Origin: Clostridium porci
GTDB taxonomy: Bacteria > Bacillota > Clostridia > Lachnospirales > Lachnospiraceae
Assembly: GCF_009696375.1 (NCBI RefSeq)
Contig: NZ_VUMD01000007.1
Coordinates: forward strand, 1 to 64,000
Length of the DNA stretch: 64,000 nucleotides
Direction: 5' to 3'
The notes below the pieces were generated by a model. The model saw only the letters and a list, made by a program, of their open reading frames with translations, was not told the origin of the DNA and did no database searches. A program made the translations under genes and the position numbers. Positions 1 through 9,294 of the stretch are shown here, in pieces. The number at the start of each line of letters is the position of its first letter. The stretch's first letter is position 1.

Positions 1-128
<128 letters not shown>

Positions 129-379
129 AAGTTTCCTCTTCCCAGGCTTCCTTTACGCCCTTGGCTTAAAGGCTTCCCTCAAGAGTGTTTCTTGGTTAAG
201 ACTACTTCGCTTGGCTTTTTCGTTCTTTCCCGTCTTACTGTTGGTTCTGTTCTGGATTTCTCTCAATCCAAGGCCCTAACCCAGCCTTTGTTTTCTTAGA
301 ATTTTCAGGGTTTTACATACTGTTTAATCTTCAATTTTCAAGGTGCTTTCAACATTGACGCCAAAGCGTTAATGTTCAA
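129..379 (-). other. rRNA operon leader between tRNA-Ser and 16S
   Basis: About 250 bases with no credible gene. The minus strand includes a CCTTGAAAATTGAA stretch near 333-346, a sequence type that often precedes 16S genes in Firmicutes and takes part in pre-16S processing or antitermination. Plus-strand reading frames here are chance openings. Confidence 0.6.
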
Positions 380-468
380 CGCAGAAGGAGGGATTTGAAC
401 CCTCGCGCCGCTACTAACGACCTACTCCCTTTCCAGGGGAGCCCCTTCAACCTCTTGGGTACTTCTGC
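380..468 (-). tRNA. tRNA-Ser (anticodon GGA)
   Basis: The minus strand folds as a class II tRNA: 7-bp acceptor stem GCAGAAG/CTTCTGC, anticodon stem-loop with CTGGAAA giving anticodon GGA, a long variable arm and a T arm with GGTTCAAATCC. Discriminator G is at 380. The 3' CCA is not encoded. It lies between tRNA-Ser(TGA) and the 16S gene, in the same direction. Confidence 0.95.
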
Positions 469-527
469 TGGGTTGGCATAAACATTCCTATTCTATTTCA
501 CAGGCAATCTTGCCGCACCGCCTGTAG

Positions 528-613
528 CGGAGAGGGTGGGATTCGAACCCACGCGCCCTTGCGGACAAACGGTTTTCAAGACCGCCTCGTTATGACCACT
601 TCGATACCTCTCC
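528..613 (-). tRNA. tRNA-Ser (anticodon TGA)
   Basis: The minus strand folds as a class II tRNA: acceptor GGAGAGG/CCTCTCC, anticodon loop CTTGAAA giving anticodon TGA, long variable arm, T loop GGTTCGAATCC and discriminator G at 528. CCA is not encoded. It is the first gene after the promoter at 628-656. Confidence 0.95.
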
Positions 614-627
614 AAACGTGCTTTTCT

Positions 628-656
628 ATCTTACAGAACTTCTTTATTTTTGTCAA
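628..656 (-). promoter_or_regulatory. Sigma-A promoter of tRNA-Ser/tRNA-Ser/16S unit
   Basis: On the minus strand TTGACA (651-656), a 17-base spacer and TAAGAT (628-633). It points into the two tRNA genes. I see no clear second promoter between them and 16S, so it may drive the whole rRNA operon. Confidence 0.75.
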
Positions 657-659
657 GTA

Positions 660-690
660 CTTTTTAACTTTTTTATAAAAAGTTAAAAAG
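660..690. repeat. 14-bp perfect inverted repeat upstream of the rRNA promoter
   Basis: CTTTTTAACTTTTT (660-673) and its exact reverse complement (677-690) flank a 3-base loop, directly upstream of the -35 box. The AT-rich arms could act as an UP element or as a weak terminator that insulates the promoter. The role is inferred. Confidence 0.5.
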
Positions 691-1029
691 CAGCCTGGCC
701 GCTTAGGGCCAATTTCAGAGGTAACTCACATAGTTTATCATGTATTTCGACAGTTGTCAACATCTGATCGCTTCCTTAAAGTTTCCCCTCTAGAATACCA
801 AAGTACATCTCACTCTCGTAACGCATAGTAAAATTTAATTTTGCACAAATAGAATTTAATCTTTCATACGAAAGAACGGGTATCCCGGACTGCATCTCCA
901 TTCGTTGGTTTTCACGTCCAGCTTTTGGGATGCGGCTCACTTTGTACGATCGATCACCAATACAATTACAATGCTCGGTTCGCAGATAGGCAGTATCGCG
1001 AAAGACTCCGGGACTCCGGAGCTGGATAT

Positions 1030-1166
1030 GTCTGTCCATACCATGTATTCCTATCTGGATAAAAGGCTATTTACGGCGCGAAATATTGATTTAATACGGA
1101 AAATCAGCTTCAAGCCTAGAAAGCACCACAAGACACAGATCACGAACCGAACTGTTTTCAATAATG
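1030..1166 (+). pseudogene. IS30-type transposase fragment
   Basis: About 45 residues in one plus frame resemble the middle of Clostridial IS30-family transposases: a conserved YSYLD..LFTARNID segment, then the basic RKISFKPRKHHK linker and ...NNR-type continuation. Everything before and after in that frame is unrelated, and no inverted repeats or DDE catalytic domain remain. This is a decayed remnant. The rest of 691-1457 shows nothing I can assign; a short minus-strand opening at 776-905 is vaguely regulator-like but unsupported. Confidence 0.6.
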
Positions 1167-1457
1167 GAGCAACGGTTTATATCATTACAACATCAAGACG
1201 ATTCATTTCTGATTTCAAAAAAAATATGAGCCAAAATGTCATGCACAAAGCGTTACCAGCTGCAATCGTCATGGAGTTCCGCAATGCCATAAGCAAGGAT
1301 GGAGATGGTATTTTTTCTGGAAGCGGTTCTCTGTACTTTGGCATGGGAAAGATACGCTTCGTATTGTTTTACTTTACCCTTTCTGCGGTTACGCAGTCTT
1401 ATAGCTTAAGTCCATTTGTTATGATTTCTTTGCTGTCAGGCCAATACTGTTTTGCCT

Positions 1458-2237
1458 TTATCCTGGCTTCTCTTGTTCAAGATTTTTACAGTCCCTTTTC
1501 CGGTTCTGAAGCAGCGCTTCAGCCACTGCCAAGTCCTCAGGTGTTGTAATTTTGATATTTTCATAGCTTCCCCGCACCATATGAACCTTAATTCCAGTCT
1601 GGGCCTCCACCACCATAGCATCGTCAGTTATCAAGCTGCAGTCTTCCTGTATCTGCTTTTCATAAGCATTTACAATGAGAGGAACAGAAAACGCCTGGGG
1701 AGTCTGGGCCTGCCACACCAGACTGCGCTTAGGGCAGGAAACTACGCAACCGTTCTCATCCACCAGTTTAATGGTATCCTTTACAGGCATACCTACCGCG
1801 CAGGCCCCCCATCTACACACAGCCTCGTAGGCCCGCCCAATCATTTCCGGCGTCGCAAATGGACGGGCTCCGTCATGAATAAATACATATCCGTTCTGCC
1901 TGGACTCCCATACTTTCTCCGGCTCCCAGCCCCCAAAGCCCGTCAATACACCAAGAGCCTTCCATACACTTTCATACCGTTCACTCCCTCCGACTCCCAC
2001 ATAACTTACCTTGGACAGCCCATAGGCCTGAACAATCTCCCGTTTGCAATATTCTAAATGCTCCTTATCTGTTATAAAAATTATTTCGTCAATCAAAGGG
2101 GAATTTTGAAAGGCTTCCAGCCCATAAACTACCATCGGTCTGCCTCCCAGTTCCAGATACTGCTTCGCAGTCTCAGTCCCCATGCGGCTTCCTTTTCCAG
2201 CAGCCAGCACGATTGCGCTGCAATATTTCTTTTTCAT
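1458..2237 (-). CDS. ispD: 2-C-methyl-D-erythritol 4-phosphate cytidylyltransferase
   Basis: IspD joins CTP to MEP in the non-mevalonate isoprenoid pathway in the cytoplasm. The nucleotide-binding signature GKGSRMG sits at residues 14-20 with K25-Q26 following, GGSERY at 83-88 and HDGARP at 121-126; VKDTIK and QAQTPQAF motifs come later. At 259 residues it is longer than the usual 225-235, from a short insert near residues 98-115 and a charged C-terminal tail. The ATG start follows a GGGAG site. The gene closes the tsaD-ispD pair, with 34 bases between them. Confidence 0.95.
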   Translation of the reverse strand: MKKKYCSAIVLAAGKGSRMGTETAKQYLELGGRPMVVYGLEAFQNSPLIDEIIFITDKEHLEYCKREIVQAYGLSKVSYVGVGGSERYESVWKALGVLTGFGGWEPEKVWESRQNGYVFIHDGARPFATPEMIGRAYEAVCRWGACAVGMPVKDTIKLVDENGCVVSCPKRSLVWQAQTPQAFSVPLIVNAYEKQIQEDCSLITDDAMVVEAQTGIKVHMVRGSYENIKITTPEDLAVAEALLQNRKRDCKNLEQEKPG

Positions 2238-2271
2238 CTTTCATCTGCTCCCAATCCACCTTCAAACATCT

Positions 2272-3306
2272 TTAGCGTTCTCCCAACTTCAAATTTGGCA
2301 CTGCATTCAAATCCCAGCCTGATACATTTCCTCGCATAAATTCGTAGTAGGCAGCTGCTCCAATCATAGCCGCATTATCTGTACAGTATGCAGGCGAAGG
2401 ATAGTAAAACGAAATTCCCTTCTTTTGGCAAGCTGCTTTCATAGCAGAACGTAAGGCTGTGTTAGAAGCCACTCCTCCTGCAATCGCCAACGTTTTATAT
2501 CCATATTCTTCACAAGCCAGAGTTGCCCGGCTCACCAAAGATTCTATCACCGAATTTTGGAAAGAGGCGGCCAGATCCGGCACACAGATTTCCTCTCCTG
2601 CCATTTTTGCATGGTTAATATGATTCAGAACCGCCGACTTCAGTCCGCTGAAGCTGAAATCATAAGGTGATCCCTCCACTCTACCCCTTGGAAATTCGAT
2701 GGCATGAGGATTTCCTTCTCTGGCTGCCTTATCTATCTTCGGCCCTCCGGGATACCCCAGGCCTACAGCCCTTGCCACCTTGTCAAATGCTTCTCCCGCC
2801 GCGTCATCTCTGGTTCGGCCAATAATTTCAAACTTCCCGTAATCCTTCACAATCACCAGATGCGTGTGCCCCCCTGATACAATCAGACACACAAAGGGCG
2901 GCTCCAATTCTGGATTCTCTATAAAATTTGCCGACACATGCCCTTCTATATGATGCACTCCTATGAGAGGCTTTTTTGAAGCGTAAGCCATAGCCTTGGC
3001 CTCCGCAACTCCTACAAGCAGAGCTCCTACAAGCCCAGGCCCATAGGTAACCCCGATGGCCGTCATATCCTCCAGACTGAATCCCGACTCTGCTAAAGCC
3101 CGTTCAATTACGTAATTCACCGCCTTGATATGCTCTCTGGACGCAATCTCTGGTACTACTCCTCCGTATATGGTATGAGTCTCAATCTGGGAGGTGATCA
3201 CATTGGACAGAACTTCCCTTCCGTTCTTTACCACCGAAGCTGCCGTTTCATCACAGGAGCTTTCAACTCCCAGTATTAAAACATCTCCTGACGTACCTTC
3301 ACTCAT
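2272..3306 (-). CDS. tsaD: tRNA N6-adenosine threonylcarbamoyltransferase TsaD
   Basis: TsaD transfers the threonylcarbamoyl group from TC-AMP to A37 of ANN-decoding tRNAs, working with TsaB and TsaE. The ASKHA-fold start ESSCDET is at residues 15-21, the metal-binding HxxxH (H119, H123) lies in HIEGH, and SGGHTHL follows. At 344 residues the length is standard. It is 11 bases downstream of rnz, so both are probably co-transcribed with ispD as tRNA-processing/housekeeping genes. tsaB and tsaE are encoded 3 kb away on the same strand. Confidence 0.97.
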   Translation of the reverse strand: MSEGTSGDVLILGVESSCDETAASVVKNGREVLSNVITSQIETHTIYGGVVPEIASREHIKAVNYVIERALAESGFSLEDMTAIGVTYGPGLVGALLVGVAEAKAMAYASKKPLIGVHHIEGHVSANFIENPELEPPFVCLIVSGGHTHLVIVKDYGKFEIIGRTRDDAAGEAFDKVARAVGLGYPGGPKIDKAAREGNPHAIEFPRGRVEGSPYDFSFSGLKSAVLNHINHAKMAGEEICVPDLAASFQNSVIESLVSRATLACEEYGYKTLAIAGGVASNTALRSAMKAACQKKGISFYYPSPAYCTDNAAMIGAAAYYEFMRGNVSGWDLNAVPNLKLGER

Positions 3307-3317
3307 TCTCTATCACC

Positions 3318-4229
3318 CTACTCCTCATCAAACTCCAATTCTGCTGTCCAGCCATCTTTGGCTGCCTTTGCCCTTGGGAAAATTCGCCTCACCTCATCCA
3401 TAAACTCTTCCGGCCTGTTCAGGGAAGGGCTATAGTGAGTCAGCCACATCTGTTTTGGCTGAGCCTTCTTAGCCAGAACCGCGGCCTCATAGAAGGTCAT
3501 ATGCTTGTACTCCTTAGCCTTTGCTTCCTTCTCCTTATCTCCATACATCCCTTCACAGATAAACAGATCTGCCTCTGCCGCATACTCCGCAATCACAGGC
3601 ACTGGCCTGGTATCGGTACAATACGTAACCTTCAGCCCCCGCCTATCCTCTCCCAGAACCATATCCGGTCTTAGAGTCCTCCCGTCAAACACAATCTCTT
3701 CCCCCTTTTGAAGTCGGTTCCAGTATTTTTGCGGAATGTTCTGGGTCTTGGCCCGTTCTACATCAAACTTTCCTGCGCGAGGGATTCTGATAGAATATCC
3801 ATAACAGGCTATATTGTGATTCACCCGGTAAGCATCAATTACATAGGGCCCAATCCCCATAGATTCCCTGCTCTCTGCAAGTTCCACAAACTGTAACTCA
3901 AAGGGAAGCTCCGGAGCAATTATCCGCAGTGCGCCAACCACCCGCTCCAGCCCTCTCGGCCCCACCAAAATAAGAGGCTCCGTTCTCTCCGCATTGCCCA
4001 TAGTAAGCAAAAGCCCTGGAAGTCCGCTTATGTGATCCGCATGATAATGAGTAAAGCATATAACATCAATGGGCTTGGGGCTCCATCCCTTTTCCTTGAG
4101 TGCGATCTGCGTTCCTTCTCCACAATCAATCAGCAGGTTGCTTCCTTTGCACCGGGCCATCATGGATGTAAGCCATCTGTAAGGCAAAGGCATCATACCG
4201 CCTGTCCCTAATAAGCATATATCTAACAT
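3318..4229 (-). CDS. rnz: Ribonuclease Z
   Basis: RNase Z removes 3' trailers from tRNA precursors, which matters here because neither tRNA gene in this window encodes CCA. It is a metallo-beta-lactamase-fold protein with the zinc motif HYHADH at residues 61-66, an N-terminal LGTGG and a late CEGMYGD..KA...H region typical of ELAC-type enzymes. At 303 residues the length is usual for the bacterial short form. It appears to start the rnz-tsaD-ispD cluster. Confidence 0.93.
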   Translation of the reverse strand: MLDICLLGTGGMMPLPYRWLTSMMARCKGSNLLIDCGEGTQIALKEKGWSPKPIDVICFTHYHADHISGLPGLLLTMGNAERTEPLILVGPRGLERVVGALRIIAPELPFELQFVELAESRESMGIGPYVIDAYRVNHNIACYGYSIRIPRAGKFDVERAKTQNIPQKYWNRLQKGEEIVFDGRTLRPDMVLGEDRRGLKVTYCTDTRPVPVIAEYAAEADLFICEGMYGDKEKEAKAKEYKHMTFYEAAVLAKKAQPKQMWLTHYSPSLNRPEEFMDEVRRIFPRAKAAKDGWTAELEFDEE

Positions 4230-4300
4230 TCTTTTATCCTCATTCCTTCAATCTCACAGAATCATATCACATTTCCCCCACATTAATCAAGCATACCCCG

Positions 4301-4329
4301 AAAAAAGCCCCAAAAGTGTGTTTTCGGGC
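4301..4329 (-). terminator. Rho-independent terminator upstream of rnz
   Basis: On the minus strand GCCCGAAAA pairs with TTTTGGGGC (one G-G mismatch), followed by six T. It would end transcripts from the small gene at 4646-4888. The rest of 4230-4645 (about 400 bases) holds no gene I can support, only a CCGCTTT/AAAGCGG hairpin at 4571-4587. Confidence 0.65.
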
Positions 4330-4645
4330 ATCACGAACCTTTATATCACCGTTCTGATTTTCTATACCGCAAGCTAAAAGGTAGTTATGTACGCATCTAT
4401 TAGCAAGAAAAACGATACGCTGCTATAAATAAACGCTTTTTTATGTTAAAAGGTGGAGAAATTACACAATCAGATTACCAGATACACAAAGAACAATACT
4501 GAAAAGAACTACAGATGGCACGCAAATCAAAGCAACCATATAGCTTTAGATCATCCGGCAGTACCAGGCCCCGCTTTAAAAAAGCGGAACCGGCAAAGCA
4601 TAGGTGGATATTTTTCGATTATATATGCTTTAAGCTTAACCATAC

Positions 4646-4888
4646 CTACAGAAATTCTGCCTGTTCTTCTATATCTACAGGTATCTTAAAGCCTGATATT
4701 ATCTCGTCATAACATTCTTCACATAAATCGAAATGATGGACCTGTCCGTCCTTTTCAGAAAAATAATCCCAGGCATGGTCCACGCCCATAGCACCCTCCC
4801 GGAGTATTCCATGGCTTACAGCCATTTTCTTGCCGCAGCAATTACAGATTACAGTTTCCAACTGCTTATTTTTATTATACCTTTTCAT
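4646..4888 (-). CDS. Small zinc-ribbon-like protein of unknown function
   Basis: 80 residues with two cysteine pairs, C15-x2-C18 (within CNCC) and C56-x2-C59 (CEEC), spaced as in a zinc ribbon. The N-terminus is basic and the C-terminus acidic. I do not recognise a named family. It stands alone between two terminators. The plus-strand openings that cover the same region lack a ribosome site and family resemblance, so the cysteine pattern favours this strand. Confidence 0.65.
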   Translation of the reverse strand: MKRYNKNKQLETVICNCCGKKMAVSHGILREGAMGVDHAWDYFSEKDGQVHHFDLCEECYDEIISGFKIPVDIEEQAEFL

Positions 4889-4988
4889 AAGAATCCTCGC
4901 CTTTCTCTCTCATCGTTTCCTCTTAATCATTCCAGGAAGGCTTCATGCCTGATATATACTGTATATTCGCTATCTAGTACATAAAAGT

Positions 4989-5019
4989 AATGAAGGGGAA
5001 TGTCCGATTCCCCTTCATT
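4989..5019 (-). terminator. Terminator after rimI operon
   Basis: A perfect 12-bp stem (4989-5000 with 5008-5019) and 7-base loop lie just downstream of rimI; on the minus strand it is followed by a T-rich run. Confidence 0.75.
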
Positions 5020-5057
5020 ATATACGTAAATTATTCATATTTTAAGTGGTAATTCTT

Positions 5058-5507
5058 TCATATTTGCCGGTTCCACATAATAATGGCATCCTCCGTAGGG
5101 TTGCGGTAATACCTCCGCCTCAGAGCCTCCTTCTTAAAACCATAGGAATCATAAAGCTTTCTGGCCCCCTCATTGCTCTCACGTACCTCCAGGGTGATAG
5201 CTCTGACCCCTCTCAATCTGGAAAACGTGACCATTGCCTCCATCAGTTTCCTTGCAATTCCCAGCCTGCGAAACCGGGGCGCCACCGCAATTCTCTGGAT
5301 CTCCCCTTCATCCCCCAGTAACCGGATCACGGAATAGCCCAAAATTTGCCCGTGAGCCTCATAAACAAAGTAGGTATCCAGGCGGCTGTCCAGGCCAGAG
5401 CGTATCATACTCTCTGGCCAGCTTTCCGAAAAGCTTAGCTTCTCAAGCCGGACCACTTCCCCTATATCCCGCTCCGTCATAGGACGCACACTATGAATTA
5501 ACCCCAT
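5058..5507 (-). CDS. rimI: Ribosomal-protein-alanine N-acetyltransferase RimI
   Basis: A GNAT-fold acetyltransferase of the RimI type, which acetylates the N-terminus of S18 and possibly other proteins. The acetyl-CoA loop is seen as RRLGIARKLM preceded by IQRIAV, with the family ending LEVRESNEGARKLYDSYGF. I chose the ATG at 5507 (149 residues) because AAGGAG lies 7 bases upstream; an in-frame start 21 bases earlier lacks one. It is the last gene of tsaE-tsaB-rimI, a common Firmicute arrangement. Confidence 0.92.
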   Translation of the reverse strand: MGLIHSVRPMTERDIGEVVRLEKLSFSESWPESMIRSGLDSRLDTYFVYEAHGQILGYSVIRLLGDEGEIQRIAVAPRFRRLGIARKLMEAMVTFSRLRGVRAITLEVRESNEGARKLYDSYGFKKEALRRRYYRNPTEDAIIMWNRQI

Positions 5508-5552
5508 AAAGATGCTCCTTTTGTGCAATCATCTAACAACAGCCTTCTTTCT

Positions 5553-6386
5553 CTAGTAATCTCCCGGAAGCTTACCAGCCACGCCGGCCAGTAGTTCGGC
5601 CTCCCTCTGCCGTTCAGCCTGAGGCTTTCTCAGATAATCCGGCACAAATTCCTCTGGCGTTACCAGCCTGGCTCCGCAATAGCCACCTGCGCCTGTACAA
5701 GACTCTCCATGTCTGCAACGGCTGCTTTCATCAAAGCAGTTCCCACTACTTTGGCAGTTCTGCGTCTCACTGCAAGAAAGAAGGGCCGTCATACCCAGAA
5801 CTGCCACACTGGCGCCTCTCTGCCGGTTCATATGAGCCGGCGCAAATATATAGGGTGCCTCCATCTCGTTCTGAATGATGGCCTTATAGACTGGTACTCC
5901 GTCTCCCAGAAAAATAACCTGCTCTCCCCTTTGATTCAAACGCTCTGTTAACTCCCGCATATCCATAGGCTGCTGCTCCATCACCACTTTCAATTCCGTC
6001 TCTACATGGTACAGCCCTGTATAGACCTGGTTCCTCCTTGCATCCATGATCGGACACACCAGTCCTGCGGCTCCCCACATATTATATGCCATGGCATCCA
6101 CTGTGGGAACATGGATCAACGGCTTTTTCAGGGCCAGTCCTAACCCCTTGGCTGTAGCCGCACCTATGCGAAGGCCTGTAAAGGAACCAGGACCTCCGGC
6201 TACTGCAATGGCGTCAATCGTTTCCAAATCCAGCTCCAGAAGCTTTACAATCTCATCCAACATAGGCAGCAGCGTCTGGGAATGAGTCTTTTTAAAATTC
6301 ACCGTATATTCTGCTATCATGCTGTCCTCTGTCGCCAATGCCACACTGGCTACCAGAGATGAGCTCTCAATTCCTAACACCCTCAT
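5553..6386 (-). CDS. tsaB: tRNA threonylcarbamoyladenosine biosynthesis protein TsaB
   Basis: TsaB is the non-catalytic partner that stabilises TsaD in t6A synthesis. The N-terminal ASKHA fold begins at residue 1 with LGIESSS; AGGPGSFTGLRIG is at residues 63-75 and CPIMDARRNQ at 111-120. At 277 residues it is longer than the usual 215-240. The extra length includes an odd cysteine-rich insert: C205, C211, C217, C224, C230 and C237, spaced every 6-7 residues, just before the conserved VTPEEFVPDYLR end. The start codon overlaps the tsaE stop by 4 bases. Confidence 0.95.
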   Translation of the reverse strand: MRVLGIESSSLVASVALATEDSMIAEYTVNFKKTHSQTLLPMLDEIVKLLELDLETIDAIAVAGGPGSFTGLRIGAATAKGLGLALKKPLIHVPTVDAMAYNMWGAAGLVCPIMDARRNQVYTGLYHVETELKVVMEQQPMDMRELTERLNQRGEQVIFLGDGVPVYKAIIQNEMEAPYIFAPAHMNRQRGASVAVLGMTALLSCSETQNCQSSGNCFDESSRCRHGESCTGAGGYCGARLVTPEEFVPDYLRKPQAERQREAELLAGVAGKLPGDY

Positions 6387-6811
6387 CCTCGTTCCTCCAC
6401 CTGGATTCTTCTGTAATCAACGCCCTTTTCCAAATCCTTTTCGATTATTACCTCTGTGACCTGTTCCGGCAGTATTTCCTCGATAAGGCCGGGCCATTCA
6501 ATCAGGCAGACGCCCTCGCCAAAGAAGCAGTCCTCATAGCCAATTTCCTCCATCTCGCTCACATCCCCGATTCGGTACACATCAAAATGATAGAGAGGAA
6601 GCCGGCCTTCCTCATACTGCTGGATGATGGTAAAAGTAGGGCTGTTTACAGGTTCTATGATCCCAAGTCCGGCTGCAAAGCCCTGAGTAAACACCGTCTT
6701 ACCTACTCCCAGGTCGCCATTTAAACAGACGATCTGCCCTGGCTCTGCTCCTTCTCCCATTTTTTTGCCCAATTCGTAGGTTTCCTCTGGTCTCCATGTC
6801 TCAACTATCAT
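6383..6811 (-). CDS. tsaE: tRNA threonylcarbamoyladenosine ATPase TsaE
   Basis: TsaE is the P-loop ATPase that resets the TsaB-TsaD complex. Walker A GDLGVGKT is at residues 32-39 and FDVYRIGD (a switch-like motif) follows; length is 142 residues. The open frame extends 22 codons further, but homologs begin at MIVETW and GAGG lies about 10 bases upstream of this ATG, so I start here. First gene of the tsaE-tsaB-rimI unit. Confidence 0.93.
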   Translation of the reverse strand: MIVETWRPEETYELGKKMGEGAEPGQIVCLNGDLGVGKTVFTQGFAAGLGIIEPVNSPTFTIIQQYEEGRLPLYHFDVYRIGDVSEMEEIGYEDCFFGEGVCLIEWPGLIEEILPEQVTEVIIEKDLEKGVDYRRIQVEERG

Positions 6812-6945
6812 TTTATATCCGTTCCTCGCCTCGCTCAATGCACTAAGTTTAAAAAATTTGCTCCTGAAGTATTCCATGCCATAGCAGAATTAATTATAAA
6901 GCAACATCCCGCAGGAAGACTATATCCACAGGCCTCTTTCCTGCG

Positions 6946-9090
6946 CTAGATCCCTTTCATAGTCAGCGCAATCCGCTTTTTTGCCACATCCACGCTGATT
7001 ATTTTAACCTTCACAATGTCTCCGACGCTCACTGCCTCCAAAGGGTGCTTGATATACCTGTCCGTCATCTGGGAAATATGCACCAGTCCATCCTGGTGAA
7101 CGCCAATGTCTACAAAGGCCCCGAAATCAATCACATTTCTCACCGTTCCTTTAAGTATCATCCCCGGCTGCAAATCCTTCATCTCCAGAATATCGCTTCT
7201 GAGAATCGGCTTGGGCATCTCATCACGGGGATCACGCCCCGGCTTTTCAAGCTCACCGGCAATATCCTTAAGCGTAAGCTCTCCTACGCCAATTTCTTCT
7301 GCCATTTTTCTGTAATCTGCTATTTTACGGCTGATTCCAGCCAGACCTCCCCGCTTTAACTCATCCTCCTGATACCCCAGCTTCTTAAGCAGCTGCCTGG
7401 CAGCTTCATAGCTTTCCGGGTGGACGCTGGTACCGTCCAGAGGGTTCTCTCCGTCCGCAATCCTCATAAAACCAGCGCACTGCTCAAAGGCCTTAGGCCC
7501 AAGCTTGGCCACCTTTAAAAGCTGTTTTCTGTTCTTAAACGCCCCGTTCTCCTCCCTGTAAGCCACAATATTTTTAGCTAACATTTTATTGATGCCGGAA
7601 ACATACTCCAAAAGAGAGGCCGACGCCGTATTCAGGTCTACGCCAACTTTGTTTACACAGTTTTCCACCACACCCTCCAGGGTTTCCCCCAGATGCTTCT
7701 GGTTCATATCATGCTGATACTGTCCCACGCCAATCGATTTTGGGTCAATCTTAACCAGCTCGGACAGCGGATCCTGGAGACGTCTGGCTATAGAAACCGC
7801 GCTTCTTTGTCCCACGTCAAACTGCGGAAATTCTTCGGCAGCCAGCTTACTGGCAGAGTACACCGACGCACCTGCTTCATTTACAATCACATACTGTACC
7901 GGCTCCCGGATCTCCTTTAGCAAGTCTACGATAATCTGCTCCGATTCTCTGGAGGCGGTTCCATTTCCAACCGAAATCAGGGAAATATTGTATTTTTTTA
8001 TTAGATCCTTTAGGATCTTCTTCGCCTCAGCAACCTTATTCTGAGGGGCTGTAGGATAAATCACAACCGTATCCAGCACCTTCCCTGTGCTGTCTACCAC
8101 AGCCAGCTTACAGCCGGTGCGAAAGGCAGGATCCCATCCCAGAACCACACGTCCTACAATGGGAGGCTGCATAAGAAGCTGCTCCAGATTCTTTCCGAAT
8201 ACCCTGATTGCTCCTTCCTCTGCCTTCTCCGTCAGTAGGCTGCGGATTTCCCGCTCAATGCAGGGGCCCATCAAACGCTCATAGCTGTCGGCAGCCGCCT
8301 CCTTAAGAACAGGGGAGGTATAGGGATTGTCCCTGACAATCACCTGCCGCTCCAAATACATAAGGATCTGATCCACAGGGGCTGTAATCTTAACTGTCAG
8401 AATCTTCTCTTTCTCACCTCGGTTCAAGGCCAGAATCCTGTGGCCGGCCGCCTTTTTAAGAGGCTCCTCATAATTATAGTACATCTCATATACAGACTCT
8501 GCTTTCTCATCCCTGGCAGATGACTGGATGATCCCCCTATTCATGGTGATGTCTCGAATGTAGGAGCGGTATTCCGCCTGATCCGAAATCCGTTCAGCCA
8601 GAATATCCCTTGCTCCGTCCATAGCCTCCTGTACAGTTGCCACTCCCTTTTCTTCAGAAATGTAATTAAGAACCACTGTCTCCAAAGGCTCCATAATCAT
8701 CTGCATAGAGATCAGGTCAGCCAAAGGCTCCAGTCCCTTCTCCTTTGCAATCGTTGCTCTGGTTCTGCGCTTGGGCTTATAGGGTCTGTACAAATCCTCT
8801 ACTGCCACCAGAGTCTGGGCTTCCTTTATCTTCGCTTCCAGCTCCGGAGTAAGTTTTTCCTGAGCACAGATGGAAGCAATGATCTGTTCCTTGCGCTCCT
8901 CTAAATTACGCAGATATTTTAACCGTTCATCCAGATTACGCAGGATCTGGTCATCCAGAGAGCCTGTAGCTTCCTTCCGGTATCTGGCAATAAAGGGAAT
9001 GGTATTTCCCTCGTCAATGAGCTTTACTGCTGCTTCTGCCTGATGGAGGCCAATATTTAGCTCCTCCGCCAGCTTTTTAATAATACCCAT
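6946..9090 (-). CDS. tex: Tex-family RNA-binding transcription accessory protein
   Basis: 714 residues, the usual size for Tex. The N-terminal helical domain (residues 1-190) is followed by a YqgF-type RNase H-like core with GWDPAFRTGCKLAVVD, helix-hairpin-helix repeats (NTASASLLEYVSGIN) and a C-terminal S1 domain (about 642-712) for RNA binding. Tex influences transcription or RNA metabolism, and its exact role in Firmicutes is unsettled. It has its own consensus promoter at 9132-9160. Confidence 0.95.
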   Translation of the reverse strand: MGIIKKLAEELNIGLHQAEAAVKLIDEGNTIPFIARYRKEATGSLDDQILRNLDERLKYLRNLEERKEQIIASICAQEKLTPELEAKIKEAQTLVAVEDLYRPYKPKRRTRATIAKEKGLEPLADLISMQMIMEPLETVVLNYISEEKGVATVQEAMDGARDILAERISDQAEYRSYIRDITMNRGIIQSSARDEKAESVYEMYYNYEEPLKKAAGHRILALNRGEKEKILTVKITAPVDQILMYLERQVIVRDNPYTSPVLKEAAADSYERLMGPCIEREIRSLLTEKAEEGAIRVFGKNLEQLLMQPPIVGRVVLGWDPAFRTGCKLAVVDSTGKVLDTVVIYPTAPQNKVAEAKKILKDLIKKYNISLISVGNGTASRESEQIIVDLLKEIREPVQYVIVNEAGASVYSASKLAAEEFPQFDVGQRSAVSIARRLQDPLSELVKIDPKSIGVGQYQHDMNQKHLGETLEGVVENCVNKVGVDLNTASASLLEYVSGINKMLAKNIVAYREENGAFKNRKQLLKVAKLGPKAFEQCAGFMRIADGENPLDGTSVHPESYEAARQLLKKLGYQEDELKRGGLAGISRKIADYRKMAEEIGVGELTLKDIAGELEKPGRDPRDEMPKPILRSDILEMKDLQPGMILKGTVRNVIDFGAFVDIGVHQDGLVHISQMTDRYIKHPLEAVSVGDIVKVKIISVDVAKKRIALTMKGI

Positions 9091-9131
9091 GCAAAAATCC
9101 TCACCCGTTATATAATGTAACTAGCTTTTAT

Positions 9132-9160
9132 ATTATAGTGCATCCAAGGCGCTTATGCAA
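9132..9160 (-). promoter_or_regulatory. Sigma-A promoter of tex
   Basis: Minus strand TTGCAT (9155-9160), 17-base spacer, TATAAT (9132-9137), about 40 bases before the tex start. Confidence 0.75.
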
Positions 9161-9294
9161 GTTTTACGTTGCATTGGAAGTCTCTTCATCTGGACAGAGT
9201 GGCTGTTTCATGATAGAATAGGCAGAAGCGGAAGCCAGATAGCACAGATCACAGAAAACCTTTACAAGAATATGTAAGAAAGGTACTTTTTTAA

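Noticed and set aside
776-1039. Minus-strand reading frame of 87 codons with a faintly XRE-like end
   Set aside because: It is antisense to the IS30 remnant for its first half, has no ribosome site and the resemblance is too weak to name.
4453-4712. Two plus-strand frames overlapping the small zinc-ribbon gene
   Set aside because: No family resemblance or strong ribosome site; the cysteine pattern supports the minus-strand gene.
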